A stretch of DNA of 64,000 nt, from positions 6,597-70,596 of the forward strand of contig JBBSLP010000023.1 in assembly GCA_038255145.1 (NCBI GenBank). The letters run 5' to 3'. This DNA comes from WHTX01 sp038255145. Its GTDB lineage: Bacteria > Actinomycetota > Acidimicrobiia > Acidimicrobiales > CAIXPF01. A program made the position numbers and the translations under genes. The notes under the pieces were generated by a model, which had not been told where the DNA came from, did not search any database, and saw only the letters and a list, made by a program, of their open reading frames with translations. Shown one piece after another: positions 17,590 through 27,909 of this stretch; position 1 is the first letter of the stretch; each line of letters opens with the position of its first letter.

Positions 17590-17622
17590 CGACAGCACCC
17601 GACCATGGGCCGGGTGCTGTCG
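17590..17622 (-). terminator. Perfect 12-bp hairpin downstream of the S8 protease gene
   Basis: CGACAGCACCCG and CGGGTGCTGTCG form an uninterrupted 12-bp stem with a 9-nt loop, 15 bp past the protease stop. It isolates the protease gene from the pcrA promoter just beyond it. Confidence 0.75.
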
Positions 17623-17637
17623 CTCAGGGGACGCCCC

Positions 17638-20097
17638 TCAGCTGACCGTGAACGTGGCGTTGACGGTGAAGATGCGACCGTCGGCCAGGAAGACCACGGC
17701 CTGGCTGGCTTGGGCGCCCGACCCCAGGGCCGAGCTGTCGAAGGCCTCACCCATGGCGTAGGGGGCGCTGCCGTCCCAGGCCCGCTGCACGGCGTCCACG
17801 AAGAAGAGCACGTGACCCACCGGGGCCGAGGCCGTCCCCGCCAGTCCCAGCCGCACCGGCCCGGAGACGACGGCACCGTCGAGGGGCCAGGCCACCTCTC
17901 CCTGGGGGCCCAGGGCCACGAGGGAGAAGGGCTGGTCCGGTCGGGTGCGGCCGGTGTTGTCCACCCGGAAGTCGGTGGTGAACGAGGCCCGGCTGCCGTC
18001 GGCCAGAACCACCACCGTCTCCAGCTCGTGAGCCCCGTCGCCGACTCGGAAGGTGTCCAGGCCGTACGCACGGTCGCCCTGGCCGCCGCCCACGTCGTAG
18101 CCCGCCGAGCGCTCGACCTGGATCAGCCGACCGTCCACCAGGAAGCGGACGTGGTCGATGGGGCTGTCGGGGTAGATGGGGGTGAGGAACAGGAAGGCCT
18201 CACCCGACAGGGTGGCGCCCTCCAGCGGTCGGGGGTCGGAGCGGTCCGGAGCGTCCGACAGCCCCACGGCCACGCCTTCGATGCGGCCGTCGCGGACGGT
18301 CGTGGTCGTCGTCGGCATGGTCGTCGACGTCGTCGTGGTGGTCGGGGGCAGCGTCGTCGACGTGGTCGTCGTCGTCGTCGCCGGCGCCGTGGTCGACGTG
18401 GTCGTCGCCGGGGCCGTCGTCGACGTGGTCGGCCCCGGAGCCGTGGTCGACGTCGTGGTGGACGGGGCCATGGTCGTGGTCGTCGTCGGGCCACCACCGG
18501 GCGCCGACAGGGGCTGGCCCATGGCCAGGCGGCCGTAGCCGAAGACGGGATCGGGCCCGCCCTCGCTGACCCGGTCGGTGCGCATCTCCAGCTGGGCCAC
18601 GATGTCCCCGGCGGTGACGGGCCGTTCGGCGTTGACCCGTCGCAGGTCCTCGCTGATCAGCGCGGCGGCCCCGGCCACGTGGGGTGACGCCGCCGAAGTG
18701 CCGCCGTAGCCGCCCTGGCAGCCGATGACGTCGCCGAACAGCAGGCCGCTCACCGAGCCCGGAGCGAGCAGGGTGACCCCGGCCCTCCCGTCGAGGGTCG
18801 GGCCCTGGGAGCTGTAGGGCCGCAGGTCGCGACCGCCCTGGGTGCAGTAGGCCCCCACGGTGACGATGCCGGGCACGGCCGCAGGATCAGCCAGGCTGCC
18901 CGCGGTGACCGGGTGCTCGATGGCCGAGGCACCTACGAAGAAGGCATCGAGGCGGGGGTTGCCCGTACCGGCCCGGCGCTCCACCCGCACGTAGAGCGAG
19001 GTGGCCGTGGTGAAGGGGTTGCGCACCCCGAACGCCACGGTGGGCAGGCCCCGCGTCGCCACCCGGCTGACGGTGCACTGGGCGGGGTTGGCGGGATCGT
19101 CGGTCAGGCACAGGGCGAAGTCATCGGCCGGGGCCCCCGTCCACTCGTCCCACTTGAGGTAGACGTCGACCGCACCCTGGGGGGGCAGGTCGAAGCGCTG
19201 GTACTCGTCGCCGGCCGCCCACTCGTGGCTGCCGTTGCCATCGGTGTCGGTGAACGTGCCCGTGTTGTGCACCAGCGCCTCGTTGCCGGCCGAGTTGACC
19301 CACACGATCCCCGCAGCCACCGCAGCCCGGGCGCTGGCGTCGGGAGAACCCGGTCCACCCTGGCCGTTGCCCGGCCCGGTGTTGAAGAAGCCGAGGGACA
19401 TGTTCACCACGTTCACGCCCCGGGCGATGAGCAGGGGCACGGCTTGGGCCAGGTCGACGGCGTCGTCGACGCACACCCGCAAGAGCGTGGCCGAGGGCGC
19501 CATGTCGTAGACGATCTCGCTCGTGGCCGTGCCGTGGTTGGTGCCGCCCAGGCCCAGGTTGCACAGGTTGATGTCGCCGGCCACGGTCGAGGGCACCTGG
19601 CCCGCGGCCAGGGCGATGTCCCAGTCACCGAAGCCCGTGTCGATCACGGCCACGAGCGTTCCCGCGCCGAGGATGCCGGCCTCGTGCCACCGCGGTGCAC
19701 CGACGTCGGCCACGCCTTCGCCGCCGAAGCCGAACCCGGCCGCCGAGGGAGCCAGGGTGGTCGCCGCACTCGTCACCGGGCGCGAGGCGGGACCCACGGC
19801 GCGCACGCCGGGCACGGTCACGAGCTCAGCGAAGGGCACGTCGGCCCCCACCTCGATCAGTCCGGGCAGCACGCGCTGCACCACGACACCTCGTCGGACA
19901 AGTTCGGTGAGGACGTTGTCGGCCTGACCCTCCTCCGGCTCGACCACCAGGGTCGAAGCCGAACCGTCCGGGTCGTGGACGCCGAACGCCGACAGGTCGT
20001 GCCCGCCGCCGTCCACCGTCCCCCCGGCCGGGGGTCGCACTGCCGCCAACGTCACAAGGGACGCAGCCATGACGGCCACGCCCACGAAACGCTTCAT
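17638..20097 (-). CDS. Secreted subtilisin-like (S8) serine peptidase with Thr-rich linker
   Basis: Extracellular protease precursor of 819 residues from the ATG at 20097 (AGGAG upstream, spacing rather long; an earlier in-frame ATG gives no signal peptide). Signal peptide 1-25; propeptide-like region about 30-115. Catalytic triad: Asp153 (VIDTGFGD), His188 (TNHGTATSE), Ser468 (GGTSAASPHVAG); oxyanion Asn272 (NSAGNE). Residues about 280-395 are inserted between these as a beta-rich domain. A Thr/Pro/Ala linker of about 65 residues follows the catalytic part, then two Ig-like C-terminal repeats that each contain HVxFxVD/DAxxQ-type strands. No LPXTG signal, so it is probably released. Substrate unknown. 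Confidence 0.9.
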   Translation of the reverse strand: MKRFVGVAVMAASLVTLAAVRPPAGGTVDGGGHDLSAFGVHDPDGSASTLVVEPEEGQADNVLTELVRRGVVVQRVLPGLIEVGADVPFAELVTVPGVRAVGPASRPVTSAATTLAPSAAGFGFGGEGVADVGAPRWHEAGILGAGTLVAVIDTGFGDWDIALAAGQVPSTVAGDINLCNLGLGGTNHGTATSEIVYDMAPSATLLRVCVDDAVDLAQAVPLLIARGVNVVNMSLGFFNTGPGNGQGGPGSPDASARAAVAAGIVWVNSAGNEALVHNTGTFTDTDGNGSHEWAAGDEYQRFDLPPQGAVDVYLKWDEWTGAPADDFALCLTDDPANPAQCTVSRVATRGLPTVAFGVRNPFTTATSLYVRVERRAGTGNPRLDAFFVGASAIEHPVTAGSLADPAAVPGIVTVGAYCTQGGRDLRPYSSQGPTLDGRAGVTLLAPGSVSGLLFGDVIGCQGGYGGTSAASPHVAGAAALISEDLRRVNAERPVTAGDIVAQLEMRTDRVSEGGPDPVFGYGRLAMGQPLSAPGGGPTTTTTMAPSTTTSTTAPGPTTSTTAPATTTSTTAPATTTTTTSTTLPPTTTTTSTTMPTTTTTVRDGRIEGVAVGLSDAPDRSDPRPLEGATLSGEAFLFLTPIYPDSPIDHVRFLVDGRLIQVERSAGYDVGGGQGDRAYGLDTFRVGDGAHELETVVVLADGSRASFTTDFRVDNTGRTRPDQPFSLVALGPQGEVAWPLDGAVVSGPVRLGLAGTASAPVGHVLFFVDAVQRAWDGSAPYAMGEAFDSSALGSGAQASQAVVFLADGRIFTVNATFTVS
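18297..18498 (-). repeat. Low-complexity Thr codon tract in the protease gene
   Basis: About 200 bp of imperfect ACGACC/ACCACG-type repeats encoding Thr-rich runs broken by APATTTSTTAP-like units. It is in frame and forms the flexible linker between the catalytic and C-terminal domains. Confidence 0.8.
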
Positions 20098-20200
20098 GGG
20101 GTGTTCCCGCTCCTGTGGCCCCGGAGGGCCGATCCCGCGCCCCCCATCCAGGTGAGGGGCACGCCGCTCCCCCAGGTCTATCGTCCCAGGCCCCGAACGG

Positions 20201-20229
20201 CTACCCTCCACGCTCCCTACGGGGGGTAG
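20201..20229 (-). terminator. Possible hairpin in the guaA-protease gap
   Basis: CTACCCTCC and GGGGGGTAG pair over 9 bp (one G-T) around an 11-nt loop, about 100 bp past the guaA stop. It may end the guaB3-guaA transcript. Its distance from guaA makes this uncertain. Confidence 0.35.
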
Positions 20230-20326
20230 GGGTACGACTTTCGTTCACCGATAGAGGGCAACAATGCAACATCGCCGTCCCCGGGATCGGTCAGGTGCTG
20301 CGCCTCGATCCCTCTGACCAGGTACA

Positions 20327-21889
20327 TCACTCCCACTCGATGGTGCCGGGGGGCTTGGAGGTGATGTCATAGGCCACCCGGTTGATGCCGGGGACCTCGC
20401 CGATGATGCGGCTGACCATGCGATCCAACAGGTCGTAGGGCAGACGGGCCCAGTCGGCCGTCATGGCGTCCTCCGAGGTGACGGCCCGGATGATGATGGG
20501 GTGGCCGTAGGTGCGCTCGTCGCCCATGACCCCCACGGAGCGGATGTCGGGCAGCACGGCGAAGGCCTGCCAGATCTCCCGCTCGAGCCCGGCGGCGCGG
20601 ATCTCCTCGCGCACGATGGCGTCGGCCCGCTGCAGGGTGGCCACCCGCTCCTCGGTCACCTCGCCGATGATGCGCACCGACAGGCCCGGCCCGGGGAAGG
20701 GCTGGCGCCAGACGATCTCGTCGGGCAGGCCCAGTTCGCTGCCCAGGGCCCGCACCTCGTCCTTGAACAGGGAGCGCAACGGCTCGACCAGGTCGAAGTC
20801 GAGGTCGTCGGGCAGTCCGCCCACGTTGTGGTGGCTCTTGATCTTGGCCGCGGTGGACGTCCCCGATTCGATGACGTCGGGGTAGAGCGTGCCCTGGACG
20901 AGGAACTTGGCCTCGTCGAGCCCGCCGCGGGCCTCTTCGAAGACGCGGATGAACAGCTCGCCCACGACCTTGCGCTTGGCCTCGGGGTCGATGACGCCGG
21001 CCAGGCGGTCGAAGAAGCGGTCCCCGGCCCGCACGTGGATGAGCTCCATGCCCATGTTGCGGTGGAACGCGTCCTCGACCTGGGCGGGCTCGTCGGCCCG
21101 CATGAGGCCCGTGTCGACGAACACGCAGGTCAGCCGGGATCCAATGGCCCGATGGACCAGGGTGGCGGCCACGGCCGAGTCGACCCCGCCCGACAGGCCG
21201 CAGATGGCCCGCCCGTCACCGATCTGTTCGGTGATGGCGTCGATGGAGGCGTCGATGATCGACGACGTCGTCCACGACTGGTCAGCCCCGCAGGCATCGA
21301 CGAGGAAGCGCTCGAGGTAGCGCGGCCCGAACTCGGTGTGGCCGACCTCGGGGTGGAACTGCAGGCCGAACAACCCCCGGCCCCGGTGTTCGAGGGCGGC
21401 CACGGGGCAGGTGTCGGTGGTGGCCGTGATCTCGAAGCCCGGCGGCACCTCGCTGATGGCGTCGAAGTGGCTCATCCACACCGTCTGGGAAGCGGGCAAC
21501 TCGCGGCCGAGCAGGCCGGGCTCGGTGACCCGCAGTTCGGTGCGCCCGTACTCGCCCCGCCCCGTGGCCGCGACCCGGCCACCGAGCTGGTCGGCGATGA
21601 GCTGGGCGCCGTAGCAGATGCCCAGCACGGGAACGTCGAGGTCGAAGATCTCGGGGTCGAGCTTGGGGGCGCCTTCGACGTGCACCGACTTGGGCCCCCC
21701 CGACAGCACCAGGCCGGCGGGGCTGCGCCGGGCCACCTCGGCCGCGGTGATGGTGTGGGGCACGATCTCGGAGTAGACGTGGGCCTCGCGGATGCGCCGG
21801 GCGATGAGCTGGGCGTACTGGGCGCCGAAGTCGACCACGAGCACGGTGTCCTCGCCGGTGGCGAACCCACCGGGGACGGGGTGGGTCAC
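20327..21889 (-). CDS. guaA: GMP synthase (glutamine-hydrolysing)
   Basis: Converts XMP to GMP using glutamine amide nitrogen. 520 residues. The N-terminal class I amidotransferase shows LVVDFGAQYAQLIARR, the nucleophile in VLGICYGAQL and the His-Glu pair in LQFHPEVGHTEFG. The ATP pyrophosphatase part has the P-loop CGLSGGVDSAVAA. The C-terminal dimerisation domain ends RVAYDITSKPPGTIEWE. The GTG start follows the guaB3 stop after one base (TGA-C-GTG) with GGGGAG upstream, so the two are translationally coupled. Confidence 0.98.
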   Translation of the reverse strand: MTHPVPGGFATGEDTVLVVDFGAQYAQLIARRIREAHVYSEIVPHTITAAEVARRSPAGLVLSGGPKSVHVEGAPKLDPEIFDLDVPVLGICYGAQLIADQLGGRVAATGRGEYGRTELRVTEPGLLGRELPASQTVWMSHFDAISEVPPGFEITATTDTCPVAALEHRGRGLFGLQFHPEVGHTEFGPRYLERFLVDACGADQSWTTSSIIDASIDAITEQIGDGRAICGLSGGVDSAVAATLVHRAIGSRLTCVFVDTGLMRADEPAQVEDAFHRNMGMELIHVRAGDRFFDRLAGVIDPEAKRKVVGELFIRVFEEARGGLDEAKFLVQGTLYPDVIESGTSTAAKIKSHHNVGGLPDDLDFDLVEPLRSLFKDEVRALGSELGLPDEIVWRQPFPGPGLSVRIIGEVTEERVATLQRADAIVREEIRAAGLEREIWQAFAVLPDIRSVGVMGDERTYGHPIIIRAVTSEDAMTADWARLPYDLLDRMVSRIIGEVPGINRVAYDITSKPPGTIEWE

Positions 21890-21890
21890 G

Positions 21891-23033
21891 TCAGCTCCCC
21901 ACGACAGGCGAGGACGAGGGCGCCGACGCCGGCGATACCATCAGCTCGGCCTTCTGGAACTCCTTGAGCGTCTCGTAGCCGCAGGTGGCCATGGCCCGCC
22001 GCAGACCGCCGGCCAGGTTGAGGCGCCCCTCGGGATCGTGGGCCGGGCCCTCGAGGATCTCGGCCAGGGTGCCGGCCACGCCGACCTGGAGGCGCTCTCC
22101 CCGGGGCAGGCTCTGGTGGGCCGCGGACATGGCCCAGTGCCAGCCCCGGCCCGGGGCCTCGGCCGCGGCGGCGAAGGGGGCGCCGACCATGACGGCGTCG
22201 GCGCCGCAGACCACGGCCCGGGCCATGTCGCCACCGGTGGACATGCCGCCATCGGCGATGACGTGGCAGTAGACCCCGGTCTCGTCGAGGTGGCGCATGC
22301 GGGCGGCGCGGGCGTCGGCCACGGCCGTGGCCTGGGGCACGCCCACGCCCAGCACGCGGTTGATGGTCGAGCTGCGACCGGCGCCGATGCCCACGAGGAT
22401 GCCCGCGGCCCCGGTGCGCATCAGGTGCAGGGCGGCCTGGTAGCTGGCGCAACCGCCGACCATGACGGGCACGGGCAGGTTGCGGATGAACTGCTTGAGG
22501 TTGAGCGGCTCGCGGTTGCGGGACACGTGCTCGGCCGACACCACGGTGCCGGTGATGATGAGCAGGTCGGGCTCGGCCGCCAGGATGGGGGCCAGGAGCG
22601 TCTCGGCCCGCTGGGGGCTGACGGCCCCGGCGGTGATGACCCCCCCGGCGCGGATCTCCATCAGCCGGGCCTGGACCAGGTCGGGCTGGATGGGCTCGCG
22701 GTAGGCCTCCTGCAGGCGCAGGGTGGCCTTGTCACCGTGGAGCTCGGCCAGCTCCTCGTAGAGGGGCTCGGGGTCCTCGTAGCGGGTCCACAGGCCCTCG
22801 AGGTTGAGGATGCCCAGCCCGCCCAACCGGCCGATGGCGATGGCCGTGGCCGGGCTGACCACGCTGTCCATGGGGGCGGCGAGGATGGGCAGGTCGAAGC
22901 GGTACGCGTCGATCTGCCAGGAGATGTCCACGTCCTCGGGGTCACGGGTGCGGCGACTGGGGACGATGGACAGCTCGGCGAGGGAGTACCCCCGCCGGCC
23001 CGCTTTGCCCAACCCGACTTCGATCTCGGCCAC
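21891..23033 (-). CDS. guaB3: GuaB3 family IMP dehydrogenase-related protein
   Basis: Belongs to the actinobacterial and cyanobacterial GuaB3 branch of the IMPDH/GMP reductase superfamily; 380 residues from the GTG at 23033 (VAEIEVGLGKAGRRGYSL), which has GGAGG 8 nt upstream. TIM barrel with AAPMDSVVSPATAIAIG, GGCASYQAALHLMRTGAAGILVGIG and IADGGMSTGGD. The catalytic loop reads GVGVPQATAVADA where IMPDH has a Cys-containing GSICTT, so the usual nucleophile is absent, as known for GuaB3. There is no CBS pair. Coupled to guaA, so a role in guanine nucleotide balance is likely; the exact reaction was long unclear. Confidence 0.9.
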   Translation of the reverse strand: MAEIEVGLGKAGRRGYSLAELSIVPSRRTRDPEDVDISWQIDAYRFDLPILAAPMDSVVSPATAIAIGRLGGLGILNLEGLWTRYEDPEPLYEELAELHGDKATLRLQEAYREPIQPDLVQARLMEIRAGGVITAGAVSPQRAETLLAPILAAEPDLLIITGTVVSAEHVSRNREPLNLKQFIRNLPVPVMVGGCASYQAALHLMRTGAAGILVGIGAGRSSTINRVLGVGVPQATAVADARAARMRHLDETGVYCHVIADGGMSTGGDMARAVVCGADAVMVGAPFAAAAEAPGRGWHWAMSAAHQSLPRGERLQVGVAGTLAEILEGPAHDPEGRLNLAGGLRRAMATCGYETLKEFQKAELMVSPASAPSSSPVVGS

Positions 23034-23118
23034 GTCGGACACCCTCCGGGGTCGACCAGGGAACGGCACATGCTAACTGGTGCGGCCCATCCCTCTCGGA
23101 GCGGGGGCCCCTGCGGAC

Positions 23119-24582
23119 TCAGGCGACATCGAGAGCGTCGGCCGTGCGCTGCAACAGGTCCCACAGGGCAGCCACGTGGCGGAGCTCGGTGCCGGCGGCA
23201 CCGATGGACACCCGCAGCACGTAGCGACCGTCGAGCCGGGTGTGGCTCAGGTAGGCCCGGCCGGTGGCGTTGACCGCCTCGAGCAGGGCCTGGTTGCGCC
23301 GGTCATCCGCATCGGGGTCCGCGCCCGGGTCGTCGTCACGCAGGCGCAGGCACACCAGGTTGAGTGGCGCGGGCACCACCAGCTCGAAACGGGGGTCCCC
23401 GGCCACCCAACGGGCCAGCTCGGCCCCCAGGGCCACGTGGGCCCGCACGTGGTGGCGCAGGCCCTCGGCCCCGTAGTGGCGGAGCACGAACCACAGCTTC
23501 AGGGCCCGGAAGCGCCGACCCAGGGGCACCTGCCAGTCCCGGTAGTCGATGACCGCTCCCGATTCGCTGGCCGCGTTGCGCAGGAACTCGGGCAGGATCG
23601 ACAGGGCATCGATGAGGGGGGCCCGATCGGCCACCCAGAAGCAATCGCAGTCGAAGTTGGTGAACAGCCACTTGTGGGGGTTGGTACAGAAGCTGTCGAC
23701 CCCGTCGAGGCCGTCGAGGCCGTCGAGCACCCAACGCAGCTCGGGGCACACGGCGGCGGCGCCCATCATGGCCCCGTCCACGTGCAGCCAGGCCTGGTGC
23801 CCGGCGGTGAGGCGCCCCACCGCAGCCACGGGGTCCACCGCCCCCGACGAGGTCGTGCCCACGGTGGCCACGACGAGGAACGGCACCCGACCGGCGGCGA
23901 CGTCCTCGGCCATGGCCCGCTCCAGGGCGTCGACATCGAGGGCGAAGCCGGCGTCCACGTCCACCAGGCGGAGCTGGTCGGGGGCCAGGCCGGCGATGCG
24001 GCATGCCTTCTCCACCGAGGAGTGGGCCTGGGTCGAGGTGTAGGCCACGAGGTCAGCCGGCTGCGCTCGTCGGCCCTGGGCCCGCTGGCGGGCGGCGAGC
24101 ACGGCGCACAGCACGGCGGAAGAGGCGCTGTCCTGGATGACCCCACCCCCCGGTCCCGACGACCGGAAGCGGTCGGGCAGGCCAAGTAGCTCGGCCATCC
24201 AGTCGAGCACGTGGGTCTCGAGCTCGGTGCACGCCGGGCTGGTGGCCCACAACATGCCCTGCACCCCCAGACCGGCCGACAGCAGCTCGCCGAGGATGGA
24301 CGGTCCCGAGGCGTTGGCCGGGAAGTAGGCGAAGAAGTTGGGCGACTGCCAGTGGGTGATGCCGTCGAGCAGCAGGGGACCCACGTCGCCGAGCACATCG
24401 GCGAACGGCTCGGGATGTTCGGGCGGGTGTTCGGGCAACCGGGCCCGGATGTCGCCGGGGGCCAAGGTGGACAGCACGGGCAGGTCCTCGACCTGTTCCA
24501 TGTACCGGGCCACCCACTCGACCACCGCCGCCCCCTGACGGCGGAACTCGTCGGGGGTCATGTGGTAGCTGCGCTCGCCCAT
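23119..24582 (-). CDS. PLP-dependent group II decarboxylase, aromatic-L-amino-acid decarboxylase-like
   Basis: 487 residues, fold type I. The PLP lysine lies in NPHKWLFTNFDCDC. TQAHSSVEKACRIAG and DYRDWQVPLGRRFRALKLW closely match DOPA/tryptophan decarboxylases (family knowledge), as does the N-terminal HWQSPNFFAYFPANAS. A tryptamine-, tyramine- or phenylethylamine-forming activity is the best guess. The start is uncertain: GGAGGG abuts the ATG at 24582, and a second ATG (24561) begins MTPDEFRRQG with that GGAGGG about 21 nt away. The gene stands alone without an amino-acid transporter nearby. The substrate cannot be fixed from sequence reading. Confidence 0.88.
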   Translation of the reverse strand: MGERSYHMTPDEFRRQGAAVVEWVARYMEQVEDLPVLSTLAPGDIRARLPEHPPEHPEPFADVLGDVGPLLLDGITHWQSPNFFAYFPANASGPSILGELLSAGLGVQGMLWATSPACTELETHVLDWMAELLGLPDRFRSSGPGGGVIQDSASSAVLCAVLAARQRAQGRRAQPADLVAYTSTQAHSSVEKACRIAGLAPDQLRLVDVDAGFALDVDALERAMAEDVAAGRVPFLVVATVGTTSSGAVDPVAAVGRLTAGHQAWLHVDGAMMGAAAVCPELRWVLDGLDGLDGVDSFCTNPHKWLFTNFDCDCFWVADRAPLIDALSILPEFLRNAASESGAVIDYRDWQVPLGRRFRALKLWFVLRHYGAEGLRHHVRAHVALGAELARWVAGDPRFELVVPAPLNLVCLRLRDDDPGADPDADDRRNQALLEAVNATGRAYLSHTRLDGRYVLRVSIGAAGTELRHVAALWDLLQRTADALDVA

Positions 24583-24683
24583 CCCTCCAGGACAGCACGC
24601 CCGGCCCCACCGCCGCCGCTCAGGATCCGAACACCTGGGTCATGGCGGCTCGACCCCGATGGCGGCGCAGGGCGGGGCGAGCG

Positions 24684-25457
24684 TCAGGTGGTGGGGTCGC
24701 TCTCGGCCACGACCTCGGGCTCGACGGCGCCGGAGGGGCCGACGGGGGCAGGGTCGGGCTCGGTGCCCGTGGCGATGGCCAGCAGCTGGGTCAGCATGCG
24801 GGCCGTGGCCCCCCACACCGTGTCCCCGGTCAGCTCGTAGAAGAACATGGGCCGCCAGCTCTGGCCGTGTTCGGCCACCAGGTGGGGGGGCATGGGCCAC
24901 CACTCCTGGTGGAACACGCCGTCCTCGAGGAGCTCGTCCACGGGCACGTGGAGGATGGCGGCCACCTCGACAGGCTGGGCCCGCAACGCAGGGAGACGGT
25001 GCACGAAGCCCACGTAGGGCTCGATCATGGCCGCCGAGGCGATGGTGGCCAGCGGGTCCAACCGTCCGAACAGGTCCACCGACCCCCGATCGAGGCCGAT
25101 CTCCTCCTCGGCCTCCCGTAGGGCGGTGACCGACAGGTCGGCATCGGCCTCCTCGCGACCACCGCCGGGGAAGCTGACCTCGCCCGAGTGGGAGCGCATG
25201 GCCGCGGGCCGGCGGGTGAGCAGCAGCCGCAGACCATCGGCCCCCTGGTAGAGGGGCACGAGGACAGCGGCGTGGCGGCGGATGGGGAAGGGCTCGAGCA
25301 CCGGGGTGCGCAGCGGCCGGGCCCCGAGGGCCGTCTGGACCCGATCCATGGTCAGACGGCGCCGGGCCGGGGGCAGGTGGGCCCACGGCGCGACGCTGCC
25401 GGCGCGAACGCCGACGGGCCGGGGGATGACCTGGGCGCCGCCCCGGGTGGCGTGCAC
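24684..25457 (-). CDS. NUDIX hydrolase, CoA pyrophosphatase-like
   Basis: 257 residues from the GTG at 25457. The NUDIX box is GGGREEADADLSVTALREAEEEIGL (key residues G, E, REAEEEIG). It is preceded by LLTRRPAAMRSHSGEVSFPGG, the extra motif typical of CoA- and acyl-CoA-diphosphatases (NudL/YeaB group). The upstream part QVIPRPVGVRAG...PWAHLPPARR also matches that group, so I preferred the GTG over the ATG at 25349. The GTG follows the stop of the small upstream gene after one base (TGA-C-GTG). It probably cleaves CoA derivatives to 3',5'-ADP and phosphopantetheine. A Glu/Pro-rich tail ends the protein. Confidence 0.85.
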   Translation of the reverse strand: MHATRGGAQVIPRPVGVRAGSVAPWAHLPPARRRLTMDRVQTALGARPLRTPVLEPFPIRRHAAVLVPLYQGADGLRLLLTRRPAAMRSHSGEVSFPGGGREEADADLSVTALREAEEEIGLDRGSVDLFGRLDPLATIASAAMIEPYVGFVHRLPALRAQPVEVAAILHVPVDELLEDGVFHQEWWPMPPHLVAEHGQSWRPMFFYELTGDTVWGATARMLTQLLAIATGTEPDPAPVGPSGAVEPEVVAESDPTT

Positions 25458-25458
25458 G

Positions 25459-25698
25459 TCAGCTGAGGACCGGGGCCGGCGACGCCGGGGGGTTGGCCAG
25501 GAGCTCGAGGAGCTCGCGCAGCCCACCGGTCTTCAGGTTGGCCAGGGTGCGACCGGGTGGGGTCTCGGCCCGCTCCCACTCCATCCAGAAGGCCAGCAGC
25601 CGGGCGGGGTCGGCCGGGGGGCGGATGACCGGGGCCACCGGCTCACCCCCGGCGTCGCGGGGGCTCTTGCCGACTTCGTCGAGCTGCACCGGATCCAT
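25459..25698 (-). CDS. Small conserved-looking hypothetical protein
   Basis: 79 residues starting MDPVQLDEVGKSPRD. Pattern: a short acidic start, a Pro-rich middle (PVIRPPADPARLLAF), WMEWERAETPPGRTLANLK, and a helical LRELLELLA end. No signal peptide, membrane helix or metal motif. I chose the second ATG because TACGAT lies 7 nt upstream (leaderless); the first ATG, 9 nt earlier, would overlap that box. It is translationally coupled to the NUDIX gene, hinting at a shared role. I do not recognise the family. Confidence 0.72.
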   Translation of the reverse strand: MDPVQLDEVGKSPRDAGGEPVAPVIRPPADPARLLAFWMEWERAETPPGRTLANLKTGGLRELLELLANPPASPAPVLS

Positions 25699-25705
25699 GC
25701 CTGGC

Positions 25706-25711
25706 ATCGTA
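25706..25711 (-). promoter_or_regulatory. Putative -10 box for the small leaderless gene
   Basis: TACGAT on the minus strand, 7 nt before the ATG at 25698. Confidence 0.45.
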
Positions 25712-25760
25712 CCCAGTGCACCCGACCTGCCCTGGAAGGCAGACGGGGTCGGGAACGGGA

Positions 25761-25786
25761 ACGGCCGGCCCCGAGGGGCCGGCCGT
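25761..25786 (-). terminator. groES-groEL terminator hairpin
   Basis: ACGGCCGGCCCC and GGGGCCGGCCGT form a 12-bp GC-rich stem with a 2-nt centre (10-11 bp with a realistic loop), 47 bp past the groEL stop. Confidence 0.7.
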
Positions 25787-25832
25787 CACGTGTTGCGACT
25801 GCTGGTGGGCAGAAGCGACAGAGGGGGATGAA

Positions 25833-27491
<1,659 letters not shown>

Positions 27492-27500
27492 GTAGTGCCC

Positions 27501-27794
27501 TTACTTCTTGACGATGGCCAGCACGTCACGGGAGGAGAGGATCAGTAGATCCTCGCCCTCGACCGCGATCTCCGTGCCGCCATACTTGCTGTAGACGACG
27601 GTGTCGCCGACCTTGACGTCGGTGGGGATGAGCTCGCCCGAGGTGTCCGAGCGCTTGCCCGGGCCGACAGCGAGGACTTCACCCTGCTGCGGCTTCTCCT
27701 TGGCGGTATCGGGGATGACGAGGCCGGACACGGTCCGCTCCTCGGCTTCGTTGGGGCGCACGACGATGCGGTCGTCGAGGGGCTGAAGGTTCAC
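27501..27794 (-). CDS. groS: Co-chaperonin GroES
   Basis: 97 residues from the GTG at 27794: VNLQPLDDRIVVRPNEAEE. A GGAGG 7 nt upstream fixes this start; the frame is open farther upstream but runs through the CIRCE operator. The mobile loop region ERTVSGLVIPDTAKEK and the roof/base strands VKVGDTVVYSKYGGTEI and DLLILSSRDVLAIV are clear. It caps the GroEL cavity. First gene of the heat-shock operon. Confidence 0.97.
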   Translation of the reverse strand: MNLQPLDDRIVVRPNEAEERTVSGLVIPDTAKEKPQQGEVLAVGPGKRSDTSGELIPTDVKVGDTVVYSKYGGTEIAVEGEDLLILSSRDVLAIVKK

Positions 27795-27853
27795 GGTTGA
27801 GCCTCCGGTTTGTTCTGGCGCCAAGCCCCTGCGACCTGGCGCTCCGAGATGCG

Positions 27854-27880
27854 TTAGCACTCTCACCGTTCGAGTGCTAA
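27854..27880. promoter_or_regulatory. CIRCE operator (HrcA binding site)
   Basis: TTAGCACTC, a 9-nt spacer, then GAGTGCTAA: a perfect match to the 9-9-9 consensus. It lies 60 bp before groES and just downstream of the -10 box, so HrcA binding would block transcription. No hrcA gene is in the window. Confidence 0.97.
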
Positions 27881-27909
27881 CGATAGGCGGTCCGGGAGGC
27901 GCTGGGCAA
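27880..27909 (-). promoter_or_regulatory. groES-groEL promoter
   Basis: Minus strand: TTGCCC (27904-27909), 18-nt spacer, TATCGT (27880-27885). The -10 touches the CIRCE operator, so the start point falls within it. Confidence 0.6.

Noticed and set aside
18297..18498. CRISPR-like or satellite repeat
   Set aside because: The repetition is irregular Thr-codon low complexity within an in-frame protein linker, without spacers.
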